Below are positions 50,701 to 59,714 of a DNA stretch of 64,000 bases, one piece after another (the first letter of the stretch is position 1; every line of letters starts with the position of its first letter). The notes under the pieces are model-generated. The model was not told where the DNA came from. It did no database searches and was given only the letters and a program-made list of their open reading frames with translations. Origin of the DNA: Bacteroidia bacterium (lineage in GTDB: Bacteria; Bacteroidota; Bacteroidia; UKL13-3); contig JAIOYZ010000002.1 in assembly GCA_021740845.1 (NCBI GenBank), positions 1 to 64,000 on the forward strand. The letters are read 5' to 3'. Both the position numbers and the translations under genes were made by a program.

Positions 50701-52089
50701 CTGAAAACCACCACCATAGCTTGTTTGGGCTGAATTTATTAGTGGAATAGCTTGACTTTGATTTGAACGTGTACACGTAGAAACATAAATATTCCCTACC
50801 AAATCTGTAATTACTTCTCCTCTATACCAATCAGCATAGTTATATGGTAAAGAATGTGTTTGTGCTGGAAAGCCAAAATGAGCTTCACCATTAATACCAT
50901 CATCCTGTGTTCCTCCAATAAATGTTGAACCATTTAAAATTGAACCTGCACCATTTAATTTTAAAACAAATAAATCAGACCCTCCATTGTATGTTTTATC
51001 AAAAGCATTATTTGTTACTGGAAAATTTCCTGAATTGGTGGTGCCAAAAACAATAATTTCATTGTTATAAAAAGTTACACTATGCGGTTGTTCATTATCA
51101 CTGCCTCCAATAAAAGTTCCAAATATTAGACTACTTCCATTAGGATTAAATTTCATAATAAATGCATCTCTTGCATATTCATTATTATCTGAGCTTCCTC
51201 CATTAAAACTTACATCAAATGCTCCAGCAGTGTAGGGGAAATTAGCAGCATATACCGTTCCAGCTCCGTAAGCATTTCCGAGATTATCAAAACTTGCTGC
51301 AAATCCAAAATTATCAGCTGCACTTCCAGCATAAGTACCAAAAACTACAGCAGGGTCAATAACCAAAGGCTCTTTCGGGTTGAACCGATCTAATTTATAA
51401 GTAAGAATATTATTGGTCAATTGATACTTGGTGTCTATCATTTCTTGAACCGAATCTTTCATTTGAAAGCTAAAAGGAGATTCTTCTAATAGCTCACCCA
51501 AACTGGTTTGCACATGAAGTTGGTTATTCTTTAAAAACAATTTATCTGCTCCATCGTATTGCACTTTTATTTTATTTGGATCAGCCCCAACTCCTAAAAT
51601 AAAATTAAGTTTAATCCCATCTGGTTGTGCTAGAATTTCTAAATCAATTTGAGGATATAGATTTTTTATTGTCAGTTTTTTATAGGCATAAACTTCCGAC
51701 TTCCAAAATTTTTGTTCACCAACAAAAAAATTATAATAAGCCTCGCTTTTATAATCTTTAATAATTGTAGAATTTGGATTAGCATCTAAAAATTTAACCT
51801 TTACGGAATGAAAATGAATGGCATCAGTTTTTTTGCCATGTTGCATCTCATGCGTAGCCTCTTTGTCTACAAACAAATAAGTTAATTGGTCTTTTTCAAT
51901 AAATAAATTACCAATAGGAATATCCGCTTTAAATAAAAATGGTGCTTCCCATTGTCCTTTATTTTCGGTAAATTGTATGCCTGATTTAGGTATTTCAATT
52001 GCATACAAAAATTGTGTTGAACCCAATAAAAATAATAGGTTCAAACAGAAAATTGCCTTGAGAGCTTGGTATGTAATTTTTACTTTCAA
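47743..52089 (-). CDS. Giant surface protein with SBBP-like repeats and CHU_C (T9SS type B) domain
   Basis: A 1448-residue exported protein. Residues about 10-30 are a signal peptide, about 33-245 an N-terminal domain of the kind found before SBBP repeats (FTENKGQWEAPFLFKA), and about 250-750 repeated beta-propeller units with FGTFIGGSDNEQ, STFIGGSGNESAYSV and similar. Ig/fibronectin-like segments follow. The end is a CHU_C/gliding-motility sorting domain (LYAPNAYTENGDGLNDQFH, IYNRWGERIFET, NFTLLR). The frame begins at TTG (52089), preceded by a stop and T8 tract. Only 25 bp separate it from the divergent sirtuin start. Confidence 0.9.
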   Translation of the reverse strand: MKVKITYQALKAIFCLNLLFLLGSTQFLYAIEIPKSGIQFTENKGQWEAPFLFKADIPIGNLFIEKDQLTYLFVDKEATHEMQHGKKTDAIHFHSVKVKFLDANPNSTIIKDYKSEAYYNFFVGEQKFWKSEVYAYKKLTIKNLYPQIDLEILAQPDGIKLNFILGVGADPNKIKVQYDGADKLFLKNNQLHVQTSLGELLEESPFSFQMKDSVQEMIDTKYQLTNNILTYKLDRFNPKEPLVIDPAVVFGTYAGSAADNFGFAASFDNLGNAYGAGTVYAANFPYTAGAFDVSFNGGSSDNNEYARDAFIMKFNPNGSSLIFGTFIGGSDNEQPHSVTFYNNEIIVFGTTNSGNFPVTNNAFDKTYNGGSDLFVLKLNGAGSILNGSTFIGGTQDDGINGEAHFGFPAQTHSLPYNYADWYRGEVITDLVGNIYVSTCTRSNQSQAIPLINSAQTSYGGGFQDGYFVKLNNSLSNIIFSTFIGGSGNESAYSVCINNLNEPIIGGGTTSANLPFGSSNFPYSGDVDGFIAKYSSSGSLVRVIYTGTGFYDQIFFVQTDEQNNIYAMGQTKGNMPRTLGTYGVNNAKQFLQKYNSSLTSLLLSTTFGKPGGTEPSISPSAFLVDVCGRVYVSGWGGGTNTSYHNGMDNVFGLPTTSDAFQKSTDGSDFYLMALSPNFGTLLYATFYGGIQSQEHVDGGTSHFDKSGIVYQAVCAGCGGLDDFPTTSNAYSRINPGKRAYNTSIGGCNLGLFKFDMRTYILAPTFKDTVITIIAGSNLNYQFTANDAGGDNLTINFNSEVLNRTVNPAKITINGNSPGIINATLNWSTQCSDFGSDTIVIDVNVLDDACPLPNEVNGTIKIVLISEPIGPPYPDCIGVLDDNTLKLKWINGTPNSDFLNYQLYRKINDEPMVLFDSINNQLSTTYQDSKTPNILTTNYCYQILSLNSCRRAGDSSRVICSLYKEDSSTTNYFNGLEDDLIILHAFDTFSNSFIISDTDNKDSVFSKVTGSMVQLNKGNILTENGLGSAKTLLNWIPNCDDITGDTLELLIQVRDNTCPYFKQGNKLIKFLIIPAKQAISPNAYCPKKINNDSVLIEWPEISALPLTKELRLYRKVNEKIELISSFSDLKTVSYLDVFTRNPTDLVCYALSTQDFCNYFGDTSNLSCLQNNSTPAPNLGIYTATVVDDKEIKLIWESANADSFWRYTVEKRVGRFGKNYEKIAEFGNIYDTVLTDIKVKVDEESYCYRIVNMDLCGNLSVNNKEACSILLQGNSIPFANQINWLPYDYWQNGINKYEVLKTEPGIYQDQLFATTFSKPLVKLDDQLNYDNGLYEYTILAHESTFGNNQTSQSNTIDLIQLPLLYAPNAYTENGDGLNDQFHTVPVFVKDYYLQIYNRWGERIFETHDKKQGFSSLYKGKEIKSEVYFYIVEYTGWDGNAYTKKGNFTLLR

Positions 52090-52114
52090 AAAAAATCAGG
52101 TAAATATAACAATA

Positions 52115-52822
52115 ATGATAGACAAAAAGAAACCCCAAATAGTTGTTTTAACTGGAGCTGGAATTAGCGCAGAAAGTGGAATTAAAACATTTAGAGATAG
52201 TGATGGATTGTGGGAAGGCTACAAAATTGAAGAAGTGGCAACTCCTGAGGCTTGGAATGAAGATTTTATTCGTGTACTAAATTTTTACAATGAAAGAAGG
52301 GAAAATGTAAAAATGGCCAAGCCAAATGGAGCACATTTTGATTTGGTTAGCCTAGAATCAGAATTTGAAGTAAGGATAATTACACAAAATGTTGATGATT
52401 TGCACGAACGTGCTGGAAGCTCAACAATTCTTCATTTGCATGGTGAAATAAATAAAAGTAGGTCTACCAGTAACCCCAATCTAGTTTATAATATAGTTGG
52501 AAGCCAACTTAACCCCGGAGATAAGTGTGATTTAGGCTCTCAACTTAGGCCACATATTGTTTGGTTTGGTGAAGAAGTTCCTAACATTGTAATCGCCTCC
52601 GACTGGGTTTCAAATGCAGATATTCTTGTTGTTATAGGTACCTCCTTACAAGTTTATCCAGCTGCTGGTTTGTGCAGGTATTTGCCTTTAAACAAGCCAA
52701 TTATCACAATTGATCCTAAACCATTGCCTTTCATAAGAAGAAATGAAGTTTTCCATATTCAAAAAACGGCAGTGGAGGGTGTAAAAGATTTGTGGCCTTT
52801 GTTGGAAAAATTTCACATTTAA
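52115..52822 (+). CDS. cobB: Sir2-family NAD-dependent protein deacylase
   Basis: A 235-residue class III sirtuin: VLTGAGISAESGIKTFRD (NAD loop), ITQNVDDLHERAG (catalytic His later in LHLHGEINKS), RPHIVWFGEEVP and VIGTSLQVYPAAG. The zinc-binding Cys pairs are absent, as in many bacterial members of this clade. ATG at 52115 is preferred; the open frame extends 46 codons upstream, antisense to the neighbour. The sirtuin, nitrilase and downstream genes run in the same direction. Confidence 0.92.
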   Translation: MIDKKKPQIVVLTGAGISAESGIKTFRDSDGLWEGYKIEEVATPEAWNEDFIRVLNFYNERRENVKMAKPNGAHFDLVSLESEFEVRIITQNVDDLHERAGSSTILHLHGEINKSRSTSNPNLVYNIVGSQLNPGDKCDLGSQLRPHIVWFGEEVPNIVIASDWVSNADILVVIGTSLQVYPAAGLCRYLPLNKPIITIDPKPLPFIRRNEVFHIQKTAVEGVKDLWPLLEKFHI

Positions 52823-52852
52823 TACTTTTCAAAAACCTAATTTGCTCTTGGT

Positions 52853-53644
52853 ATGGAGATGAATCAAGATTTAAAAATTGCCCTTATTCAACAAGATTTA
52901 ATTTGGGAGAACAAATTAGAAAACCTTCAAAAATTTGATCAACTTATTTCTAATATTAAGGAGCCAATCGACCTAATTCTTTTGCCCGAAATGTTTAGTA
53001 CTGGTTTCACCATGCGTGCGGATAAATTTGCTGAAACCATGGATGGAAATGCAGTTTCTTTAATGAAGAAATGGGCAAATGAAAAGCATGTCGCGGTGGC
53101 TGGAAGCCTTATTATTAAAGAAGTTGGTAAGTACTATAATCGTTTTGTATGGGTTGAACCTAATGGTGAAATTCAAACTTATGATAAGGCTCATTTATTT
53201 AGAATGGGAGAGGAGCAATTGCATTTTTCTAAAGGTTTGAACCGAATTATCATTAGTTACAAAGGTTGGAAAATTGCACCTTTTATTTGTTATGATTTGA
53301 GGTTCCCTGTTTGGATCAGAAAATCAAAAAACTTTGATTACGACCTTCTTTTATTTTCGGCAAATTGGCCAGAAAGAAGAAAATTCCATTGGAATTTATT
53401 ATTGCAAGCTAGAGCAATAGAAAACCAAAGTTATGTTGCTGCTGTTAATAGAATTGGTATAGATGGAAATGGTATGAACCATTCTGGCGATTCTCAGATA
53501 ATTAGTCCTTTGGGTGAAGTAATTTATAAACAAGAATACCAGGCTAGCTTAGGAATAATAAATCTTTCTAAGGAGGTTCTTGTAAAATATAGAGAAACTT
53601 TCCCCGTTGGTTTAGATGCAGATACCTTTGAAATCACAAATTGA
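52853..53644 (+). CDS. Nitrilase-superfamily amidase (omega-amidase-like)
   Basis: A 263-residue carbon-nitrogen hydrolase with the triad Glu46 (LLPEMFSTGF), Lys112 (TYDKAHLF) and Cys146 (PFICYDLRFP). The remaining pattern (ARAIENQSYVAAVNRIG, HSGDSQIISPLGEV) is closest to YafV/Nit2-type omega-amidases, which repair or degrade deaminated glutamine or glutathione. A second ATG lies two codons in. It sits 30 bp after cobB. Confidence 0.9.
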   Translation: MEMNQDLKIALIQQDLIWENKLENLQKFDQLISNIKEPIDLILLPEMFSTGFTMRADKFAETMDGNAVSLMKKWANEKHVAVAGSLIIKEVGKYYNRFVWVEPNGEIQTYDKAHLFRMGEEQLHFSKGLNRIIISYKGWKIAPFICYDLRFPVWIRKSKNFDYDLLLFSANWPERRKFHWNLLLQARAIENQSYVAAVNRIGIDGNGMNHSGDSQIISPLGEVIYKQEYQASLGIINLSKEVLVKYRETFPVGLDADTFEITN

Positions 53645-53696
53645 TGCAACGATTTTTAATTAATAATCATCCATGTTAAACACAAGATAAAATAGT

Positions 53697-54851
53697 ATGA
53701 CAAAAAAATATTACGCTTTCTTCTTAACCCTACTTTTTACTTCCATTTTAGTTCAGGGGCAAAACAAAAAACCTGTTTCAAACAAAAAACCTGCAGCAAC
53801 TCAAGAGAAACCAGCTGCAGTTATTGCTCCTGGTGGCAATGGTCATTTAGAATTTGATTATCTTAAATACGATTTTATCAATATAAATGAAAAAGGTGGA
53901 AGAGTTTATCATGATTTTAGATTTGTGAATTTAGGTACTGGTCCAATTACAATAAAAAATGTGCAAACTTCTTGTGGATGTACAAATAGTGATTGGACAA
54001 GAACTCCCGTATTACCTGGTGACTCTGGAATAGTTAGGGCTACTTTTGATCCAAATGGTAGACAAGGTAAATTTGACAAGTCACTTGTTGTTGAAACTGA
54101 TGGCTCACCTGCAAGTATTTCTCTTACAATAAAGGGGCATGTATACCCATCCAAAATGAATTTTGTGGATACTTACAAATATCAATATGGAAATTTGGCA
54201 GTAATAACTAATAGCCTCACCTTTAATAATGTTAAAAATACTGGTTATGATTCTTCTGAAATTGGAATGTATAATTTGAGTAATAAGAAGATATATGTTT
54301 ATAAGATTGAAACGCCTGGAAATATCATGGCCACTAAGCCATACGACAATTTGCCGCCAAATACAGATATGCGAATAAAGGTAAAATATTACCCTAGACA
54401 ACCTATTGAATTTGGGCCAATTCGTCAGGAAATTAAAATATATACAAACGATGATTCTATTCCAATAAAGAAGTTTTATGTTTCGGCAAATGTTGTGGAG
54501 GATTTTAGTAATCTTACCAAAAAAGACCTTAAAAAGGCTGCAAAGTTTAGTGTAAAATCAGCTGAAATTGACCTTGGGAATGTGCCATTATTTAATACAC
54601 CAACTGCAACCTTTACTATTACCAATAAAGGTAAAAAGGATTTAATTATTAGAAAGGTAATTAGAAGTTGTAGTTGTTTAAGTCCAGACCAAAGTTCTAT
54701 GGTTATTCCTAAAGGAAAATCAGCTAATTTAAATGTTGTTTATTCCTTGGCAAATATGGCTGGTACAGACACAAAAACTCTAAAATTAATTACTAATGAC
54801 CCAACTCAAACCGAAATTACTTTAACTATTAAGATTAATGTAACTGAGTAA
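53697..54851 (+). CDS. DUF1573 protein with two Ig-like domains
   Basis: A 384-residue exported protein with signal peptide (FFLTLLFTSILVQGQ), a short low-complexity Lys/Pro/Ala segment and two DUF1573 (ASH/Ig-like) units at about 50-145 and about 280-380, with YHDFRFVNLGTGPITIKNV (cut), CGCTNSDW, FDPNGRQGKFDK and SCSCLSPDQSS. The protein probably sits in the periplasm or envelope. No function is established for the family. Confidence 0.85.
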   Translation: MTKKYYAFFLTLLFTSILVQGQNKKPVSNKKPAATQEKPAAVIAPGGNGHLEFDYLKYDFININEKGGRVYHDFRFVNLGTGPITIKNVQTSCGCTNSDWTRTPVLPGDSGIVRATFDPNGRQGKFDKSLVVETDGSPASISLTIKGHVYPSKMNFVDTYKYQYGNLAVITNSLTFNNVKNTGYDSSEIGMYNLSNKKIYVYKIETPGNIMATKPYDNLPPNTDMRIKVKYYPRQPIEFGPIRQEIKIYTNDDSIPIKKFYVSANVVEDFSNLTKKDLKKAAKFSVKSAEIDLGNVPLFNTPTATFTITNKGKKDLIIRKVIRSCSCLSPDQSSMVIPKGKSANLNVVYSLANMAGTDTKTLKLITNDPTQTEITLTIKINVTE

Positions 54852-54856
54852 ATTTT

Positions 54857-54866
54857 GGTTCAAACC
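54857..54866. repeat. Iterated motif GGTTCAAACC between DUF1573 and htrA genes
   Basis: Context TTTGGTTCAAACCTAT, five bases after the stop codon of the DUF1573 gene and next to the -33 element of the protease promoter. Confidence 0.8.
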
Positions 54867-54868
54867 TA

Positions 54869-54899
54869 TTGACCTCTAAAAGGCAATCTATTATTTTTG
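54869..54899 (+). promoter_or_regulatory. Likely promoter of the DegP-like protease gene
   Basis: TTG (54869-54871), 20 bases, TATTTTTG (54892-54899), with the ATG 28 bases further on. Confidence 0.55.
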
Positions 54900-54927
54900 T
54901 TTTCTTAAAATTTTGAAATAATTTCTG

Positions 54928-56364
54928 ATGAAAAAACTTAATGTTCTACTAATTGGATTTACTGGCGGTATTGCTGGTGCCTTATTAATTGCACAATTTC
55001 AGCCTAAAACTGTATTCCTTGAAACTGCAGATAATGCTGAGAAAATTCAGTATTCTAATATCGATTACAAGGGTACTAAAATGGCTAATGTTGATTTTGT
55101 AAAAGCTTCTCAAGCGTCTACACATTCTGTTGTTTTTATTAAAACTTTAACCAATCAACAAAGTTATCGTGATCCATTTTTCGATTTTTGGAATGGAGCC
55201 GACTTTTTTGGAAGAAGAGGTCCTGTGGCTAGCTCTGGTTCAGGTGTAATTATTACTGAAGATGGCTACATCGTTACAAATTTCCATGTGGTAAAAGGTG
55301 CAAATCAAATTGAAGTTATCCTTAATAATAACAAACAAAGCTATACTGCAAAAGTTATTGGTTCAGACCCTTCAACTGATTTGGCTTTATTAAAAATAGA
55401 GGCAAAGGGATTACAGCATATTGTTTTGGGTAATTCGGATCAAGTACAAGTTGGTGAATGGGTATTGGCTGTAGGAAATCCGTTTAATTTAACATCTACT
55501 GTTACTGCTGGAATTGTTAGTGCGAAAGGTAGAAATATCAATATTGTTAACAACCAATTCCCGATAGAAAGTTTTATACAAACAGATGCGGCTATTAACC
55601 CCGGAAATAGTGGTGGAGCACTTGTAGATTTAGAGGGTAAACTAGTTGGAATAAATACTGCCATAGCCAGTAATACTGGTTCTTATAATGGTTATGGATT
55701 TGCCATTCCAGTGAATATAGTGGCTAAAATTGTTAAAGATTTAGTTGAGTTTAAAGAGGTTCAAAGGGGATTTACTGGCATGGATGTTAAGGACGTAGAT
55801 GCTGCCAACGCCCAGCGATTAAAAATTAATGATAACCATGGAGTTCTTATCCATCAGATTTTAGCCGAAGGTCCTGCCGAGCAAGCTGGATTAAAAGCTG
55901 GAGATTTAATTGTTAAGGTTAACGACAAAGACATGGATAGTAAGGCCAATTTGGATGAACAGATAGCCTATTTGCGACCTGGCGATAAAGTTAAAGTTGT
56001 TTATATTAGAAATGGAAAAGAAGATATTACCACAATTACCTTATTAAATATGGAAGGTACAACTGCTATTATGAAAAAAGGTACCGTGAGTTCTGATATT
56101 TTGGGAGCAGACTTTCAACCCATTTCTAAGTTAGAAAAAGATAGATTAGGCGCTTCTTCTGGATATAGAGTTAGTAGTATTCGCCAAGGTAGAGTGGCCA
56201 GTATGGGAATTCAAGAAGGGTTTATTATTTCAACAATTAATAAGAAGTCTTTTGATAAAGTTGAAGACCTTATTAAAACTTTAGAATCAGCAAGAGGACA
56301 AGTTATTATAGAAGGTTTTTTTGCAAATGGTGGTAGAGGAGTATTTTCATTCTATACTTACTAA
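54928..56364 (+). CDS. DegP/HtrA-type periplasmic serine protease
   Basis: A 478-residue trypsin-like quality-control protease with N-terminal membrane/signal segment (VLLIGFTGGIAGALLIA), catalytic triad His120 (TNFHVV), Asp151 (STDLALL) and Ser228 (NPGNSGGAL), then two PDZ domains (about 275-365 and about 380-470). Domain layout and length match DegQ/DegP. It degrades or refolds misfolded envelope proteins. It has its own promoter and a hairpin downstream. Confidence 0.94.
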   Translation: MKKLNVLLIGFTGGIAGALLIAQFQPKTVFLETADNAEKIQYSNIDYKGTKMANVDFVKASQASTHSVVFIKTLTNQQSYRDPFFDFWNGADFFGRRGPVASSGSGVIITEDGYIVTNFHVVKGANQIEVILNNNKQSYTAKVIGSDPSTDLALLKIEAKGLQHIVLGNSDQVQVGEWVLAVGNPFNLTSTVTAGIVSAKGRNINIVNNQFPIESFIQTDAAINPGNSGGALVDLEGKLVGINTAIASNTGSYNGYGFAIPVNIVAKIVKDLVEFKEVQRGFTGMDVKDVDAANAQRLKINDNHGVLIHQILAEGPAEQAGLKAGDLIVKVNDKDMDSKANLDEQIAYLRPGDKVKVVYIRNGKEDITTITLLNMEGTTAIMKKGTVSSDILGADFQPISKLEKDRLGASSGYRVSSIRQGRVASMGIQEGFIISTINKKSFDKVEDLIKTLESARGQVIIEGFFANGGRGVFSFYTY

Positions 56365-56370
56365 AGAATT

Positions 56371-56410
56371 AAAAAAACAAACCCGATGAATACTAGGATT
56401 CATCGGGTTT
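56371..56410 (-). terminator. Hairpin terminator between the protease and T9SS genes
   Basis: A 13-bp perfect stem (56379-56391 with 56398-56410; AAACCCGATGAAT/ATTCATCGGGTTT) with an A-run at 56371-56377, which makes a U-run only on the minus strand. It can end the transcript of the T9SS gene that stops at 56538 and may also serve the protease gene on the plus strand. Confidence 0.72.
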
Positions 56411-56537
56411 GAAATGCAAAACCTTGAAGATTTCTTTGCCAAATAGTTTTAATATTTTTCTTAAAACATCATTGGTAAATTACTATGCAATTGTAGTATT
56501 ATCTAAATATTTGGTCAACTACAATTTTGCATTGGTA

Positions 56538-59500
56538 TTATTGTTTCATAAACCTTTTGCTAAGGCTTGTTCCTTTTATTTCATCTACAAGCAATAATTG
56601 GTAAACACCTGATTTCAAATCAGACACATTCACTTCTAACTGATTTTCCATTAGGTAATTTCCAATAACTGAACCCTGAATATCCATAATAATCACTTTC
56701 ATTTTCCCTTTGTAATTTAGGTTAATTGTTGTGTTAGCTGGATTAGGAAATATACTAAATGTTTGAGCCAATAATTCATCTATTCCTGTTACAGAAACAG
56801 CATAGCAAGTAGAAGTATCTATACAATCGTTTTTACTAATAATTACACCGTATTCTCCAGTTTCTGTAGCAACATAATCTTTATTTATTGCACCATTAAT
56901 TAGGGTAGGAGTGCTTCCACAAACAAACCATTGATATTGGGCGTTTACCTCTTCAGAACTAAGTGTTGTACCTGCCAAAATAACTTGTGTATTAATAGTA
57001 TTTAATACCAATGCAGTAGTGATGCTACTATCACATCCAGCTTTGGTTTTTAACTTGCTAACATGCACTTCAGATTGCTTGCCTATTGTTCCATCAGGGT
57101 ATTGGTATTCGCCATTTTTACAAATTTGAATACTTTCATTTAAAGAATAATTTGGCAAAATTTTAATACTAATATTTACCAGTGTGTCGCATGCATTCAT
57201 TGATTTTATGGTGTCCAAATAATTGCCTTGCACTTGGTAGTTTTTACCATGGTAGGTAAATATTTCTCCATTGCATATGCTAGCAGAAATAGCTGTTTGA
57301 ACCAATGGATTTATTGTTAATAGAGTAGTAACTATACTATCACATCCTTTACTGCCCAATAGGGTGTCTTTGTAAGTACCGCTAATAGAGTAAGTATGAC
57401 CATTAATAGAATAAGTTTTACCAGCACAAAGTGAAACAATATTTTGAAAATAACTTCTTAAGTTAACCTGTAAATTGGTTATAATTATGCTATCACAACC
57501 CAATAAAGTTTTTAATGAATCAAGGTAAACTCCAGGTTGGCTATAAGACTTGTTGTTAAAAACAAATGTATTTCCTTCACATATTTGTATATTTTGATTT
57601 TTAAAAGTTGGTGTGCAAGGATTTACTGGTGCACCAACACCAACATGGCCATATAATCCAGTGCTTGTGCCTGCAAGCAATTCATCATAATACAAAAAGT
57701 GGATTTCTGTTCCATTTGGATAGGCATATCCCATTGTCCAAGAACTACTTCCCCAAATATACATGTAAATAACATTGTCTACAGCGCAAAAAACAGTATC
57801 CACTCCTAGTGAAACAGCATTTCCTTTCTTTCCAGTAACAAAAGGAAATCCTGAGGTTGTCATTGGTGTCCATTTATTTGTGGAAGAAATTGGTTTGTAA
57901 TAGCAAATAGGATGGTTGATACCAGCATCAGTTCCTACGGCATAAAGGGTATCACCAGTATAACTAACATGAATATCTTCAATTGTTGCAACTATCAAAG
58001 AGCTAGTTGAAGTATTAGTTGCATTCATGTTTTGGGAAGGAGTCCAGGTACTTCCTGATTTCACTATCCTATAAATACTTCTTCCTTGTGGTTTGCTTAA
58101 ATCATATCTTACAGAGGCATAGGCAACTGTATCTGTTCCCTCAATATTAAATGCAATATCAGTAACGTCAACATCTTGCCCAACTGAACTAGCCTCTAAT
58201 AATAATTGGCTCCAACTATTGCCAGCATTTAAGGAATAAAACAATCCTCCTTTTGCGGTATCTTGAATTTCAAATCCAGCAAAAACAATATTGGTATCAA
58301 ATTGACAAACTTCAATGGCATTAGCTATTGTACCTACACCTTGGAAATTATAGGGTGCAGACTCAGGCGTAAAAACTTGAATCCAATGTTTTCCTCCGCT
58401 GTTGGTCTTGTATATTCTTAAATTACCTACATAAACTGTATTGGTATCACCTGTGCTCATAGCAGCCGAATAATAAGGAGAGCCATCGTTATTTGGAAAC
58501 ATTGGTCTGGTCCAAACTGGTGTAGATTGATAATTGCTAACTTTTCTAATTCCAGCTTTAGAAGCTATCCAAGCAGTTTGTTTATCACTAGTCATATCAA
58601 AATCTCTAACTTGCACCGCCTCAATTCCTCGTTCAATATCATACATACTATCACCGCCATTTCTAGATACTGCCAAAGCCAAATCACTTGTTAAATAAAC
58701 TGTATTGGTGTCATTTGGATCCGAAAAAACTGCACCATCATTTGGATGAGTTTCTTGAAAAGTATTACCAAAACTCAACCAAGTGGAACCTTGGTCAGTT
58801 GAATATCCATTAGCAAAATAAGTTCTGTAAGAGCTAGAACTGCCACTAAAGGCAAAAACTTCTGATGAAACTCCTCCCATAATTGGAGTCGAAGTAAACC
58901 ATGTAATTTCATTATCGGTATACCTGAAAATTTTGCCAGGCGACAAAGGATTTCCATACCCTCCTAAAAACAATCGGCCAGAAGGACTAATTCCAAAACC
59001 TGTAAACTCTTTGTTACTTGGTAAGGTACCCATTGAAATACTTGAAAAACTTAAACTTGTTCCTAAATTGTAAAAAGTTAAATTTGATTTGGATAGGCTG
59101 GGGGTTGTTCCTTTATAAAACAAATAAATTAAAAAAGTACTTGGGTGAATATCAAAAGAACTTGGTGCCATAGGACCTGCTAAAAACTTCGGGGAGGAGC
59201 TTGATTTAATATAAATCCCGTTTGCATCCAAAATGCCATAACACAATTGATTTCCCTTTAAATAAATTAATACTGAATCCTTGATTTTCACCCAATTTAC
59301 AGCTCCCGCATCTATTAGGGTACTATTCATTGAATCCGGATGTGTTACATACAAGCCACTTCCGCCTGTTGAAAAAAACAGTTTTCCAGATGCATTGTGG
59401 ATAGCCATTGTGCGAATAGTTCCACCTAAATTCTTACTCGCATCAGCGCTTTTTAAGGATTTAAATTTTTTGAATCTAAACCCAGCTCCTGCTGGATTGT

Positions 59501-59714
59501 AAATATCCGAATAGAAAATTGAATTTGCACTTTCGGTTGAAATAAACAAACGGGTAGTGTCACTCGTTTTTGAATACCCTGTGATGGCATTAATTCTGCC
59601 ACCAAATACTTCTTCTACATTAGGCGCGCTCAACTGCCCAAAAGAGAAAAATGATACTCCCATCATCCAAATTAATAGGATTGCATTTTTTGAGATGTGT
59701 TTACGTGTTTTCAT
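56538..59714 (-). CDS. T9SS type A secreted beta-propeller protein, paralogue 1
   Basis: A 1058-residue exported protein. After a signal peptide (AILLIWMMGVSFFSFGQL), about 650 residues look like a sortilin/photosystem-stability-type beta-propeller (NGGDSMYDIERG, AYFANGYSTDQGSTW-like strands, NSGGKHWIQVFTPE, LNAGNSWSQLLLE). Then come repeated modules of the form C-x-G-x5-Y-x4-G-x-Y-x-D-x6-GCDSI, about four copies, and a C-terminal sorting domain (FSIFPNPANTTINLNYKGK). No catalytic motif was seen. A -7-like TAAATTTG lies at 59737-59744 (minus strand). Confidence 0.86.
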   Translation of the reverse strand: MKTRKHISKNAILLIWMMGVSFFSFGQLSAPNVEEVFGGRINAITGYSKTSDTTRLFISTESANSIFYSDIYNPAGAGFRFKKFKSLKSADASKNLGGTIRTMAIHNASGKLFFSTGGSGLYVTHPDSMNSTLIDAGAVNWVKIKDSVLIYLKGNQLCYGILDANGIYIKSSSSPKFLAGPMAPSSFDIHPSTFLIYLFYKGTTPSLSKSNLTFYNLGTSLSFSSISMGTLPSNKEFTGFGISPSGRLFLGGYGNPLSPGKIFRYTDNEITWFTSTPIMGGVSSEVFAFSGSSSSYRTYFANGYSTDQGSTWLSFGNTFQETHPNDGAVFSDPNDTNTVYLTSDLALAVSRNGGDSMYDIERGIEAVQVRDFDMTSDKQTAWIASKAGIRKVSNYQSTPVWTRPMFPNNDGSPYYSAAMSTGDTNTVYVGNLRIYKTNSGGKHWIQVFTPESAPYNFQGVGTIANAIEVCQFDTNIVFAGFEIQDTAKGGLFYSLNAGNSWSQLLLEASSVGQDVDVTDIAFNIEGTDTVAYASVRYDLSKPQGRSIYRIVKSGSTWTPSQNMNATNTSTSSLIVATIEDIHVSYTGDTLYAVGTDAGINHPICYYKPISSTNKWTPMTTSGFPFVTGKKGNAVSLGVDTVFCAVDNVIYMYIWGSSSWTMGYAYPNGTEIHFLYYDELLAGTSTGLYGHVGVGAPVNPCTPTFKNQNIQICEGNTFVFNNKSYSQPGVYLDSLKTLLGCDSIIITNLQVNLRSYFQNIVSLCAGKTYSINGHTYSISGTYKDTLLGSKGCDSIVTTLLTINPLVQTAISASICNGEIFTYHGKNYQVQGNYLDTIKSMNACDTLVNISIKILPNYSLNESIQICKNGEYQYPDGTIGKQSEVHVSKLKTKAGCDSSITTALVLNTINTQVILAGTTLSSEEVNAQYQWFVCGSTPTLINGAINKDYVATETGEYGVIISKNDCIDTSTCYAVSVTGIDELLAQTFSIFPNPANTTINLNYKGKMKVIIMDIQGSVIGNYLMENQLEVNVSDLKSGVYQLLLVDEIKGTSLSKRFMKQ

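Noticed and set aside
52115-52822. The sirtuin as a degenerate enzyme because the zinc cysteines are absent
   Set aside because: The NAD and catalytic motifs are intact, and zinc-free members of this clade are common.
56409-56597. A 62-codon open frame between the protease and T9SS genes
   Set aside because: It begins inside the terminator hairpin and overlaps the end of the T9SS gene on the other strand.
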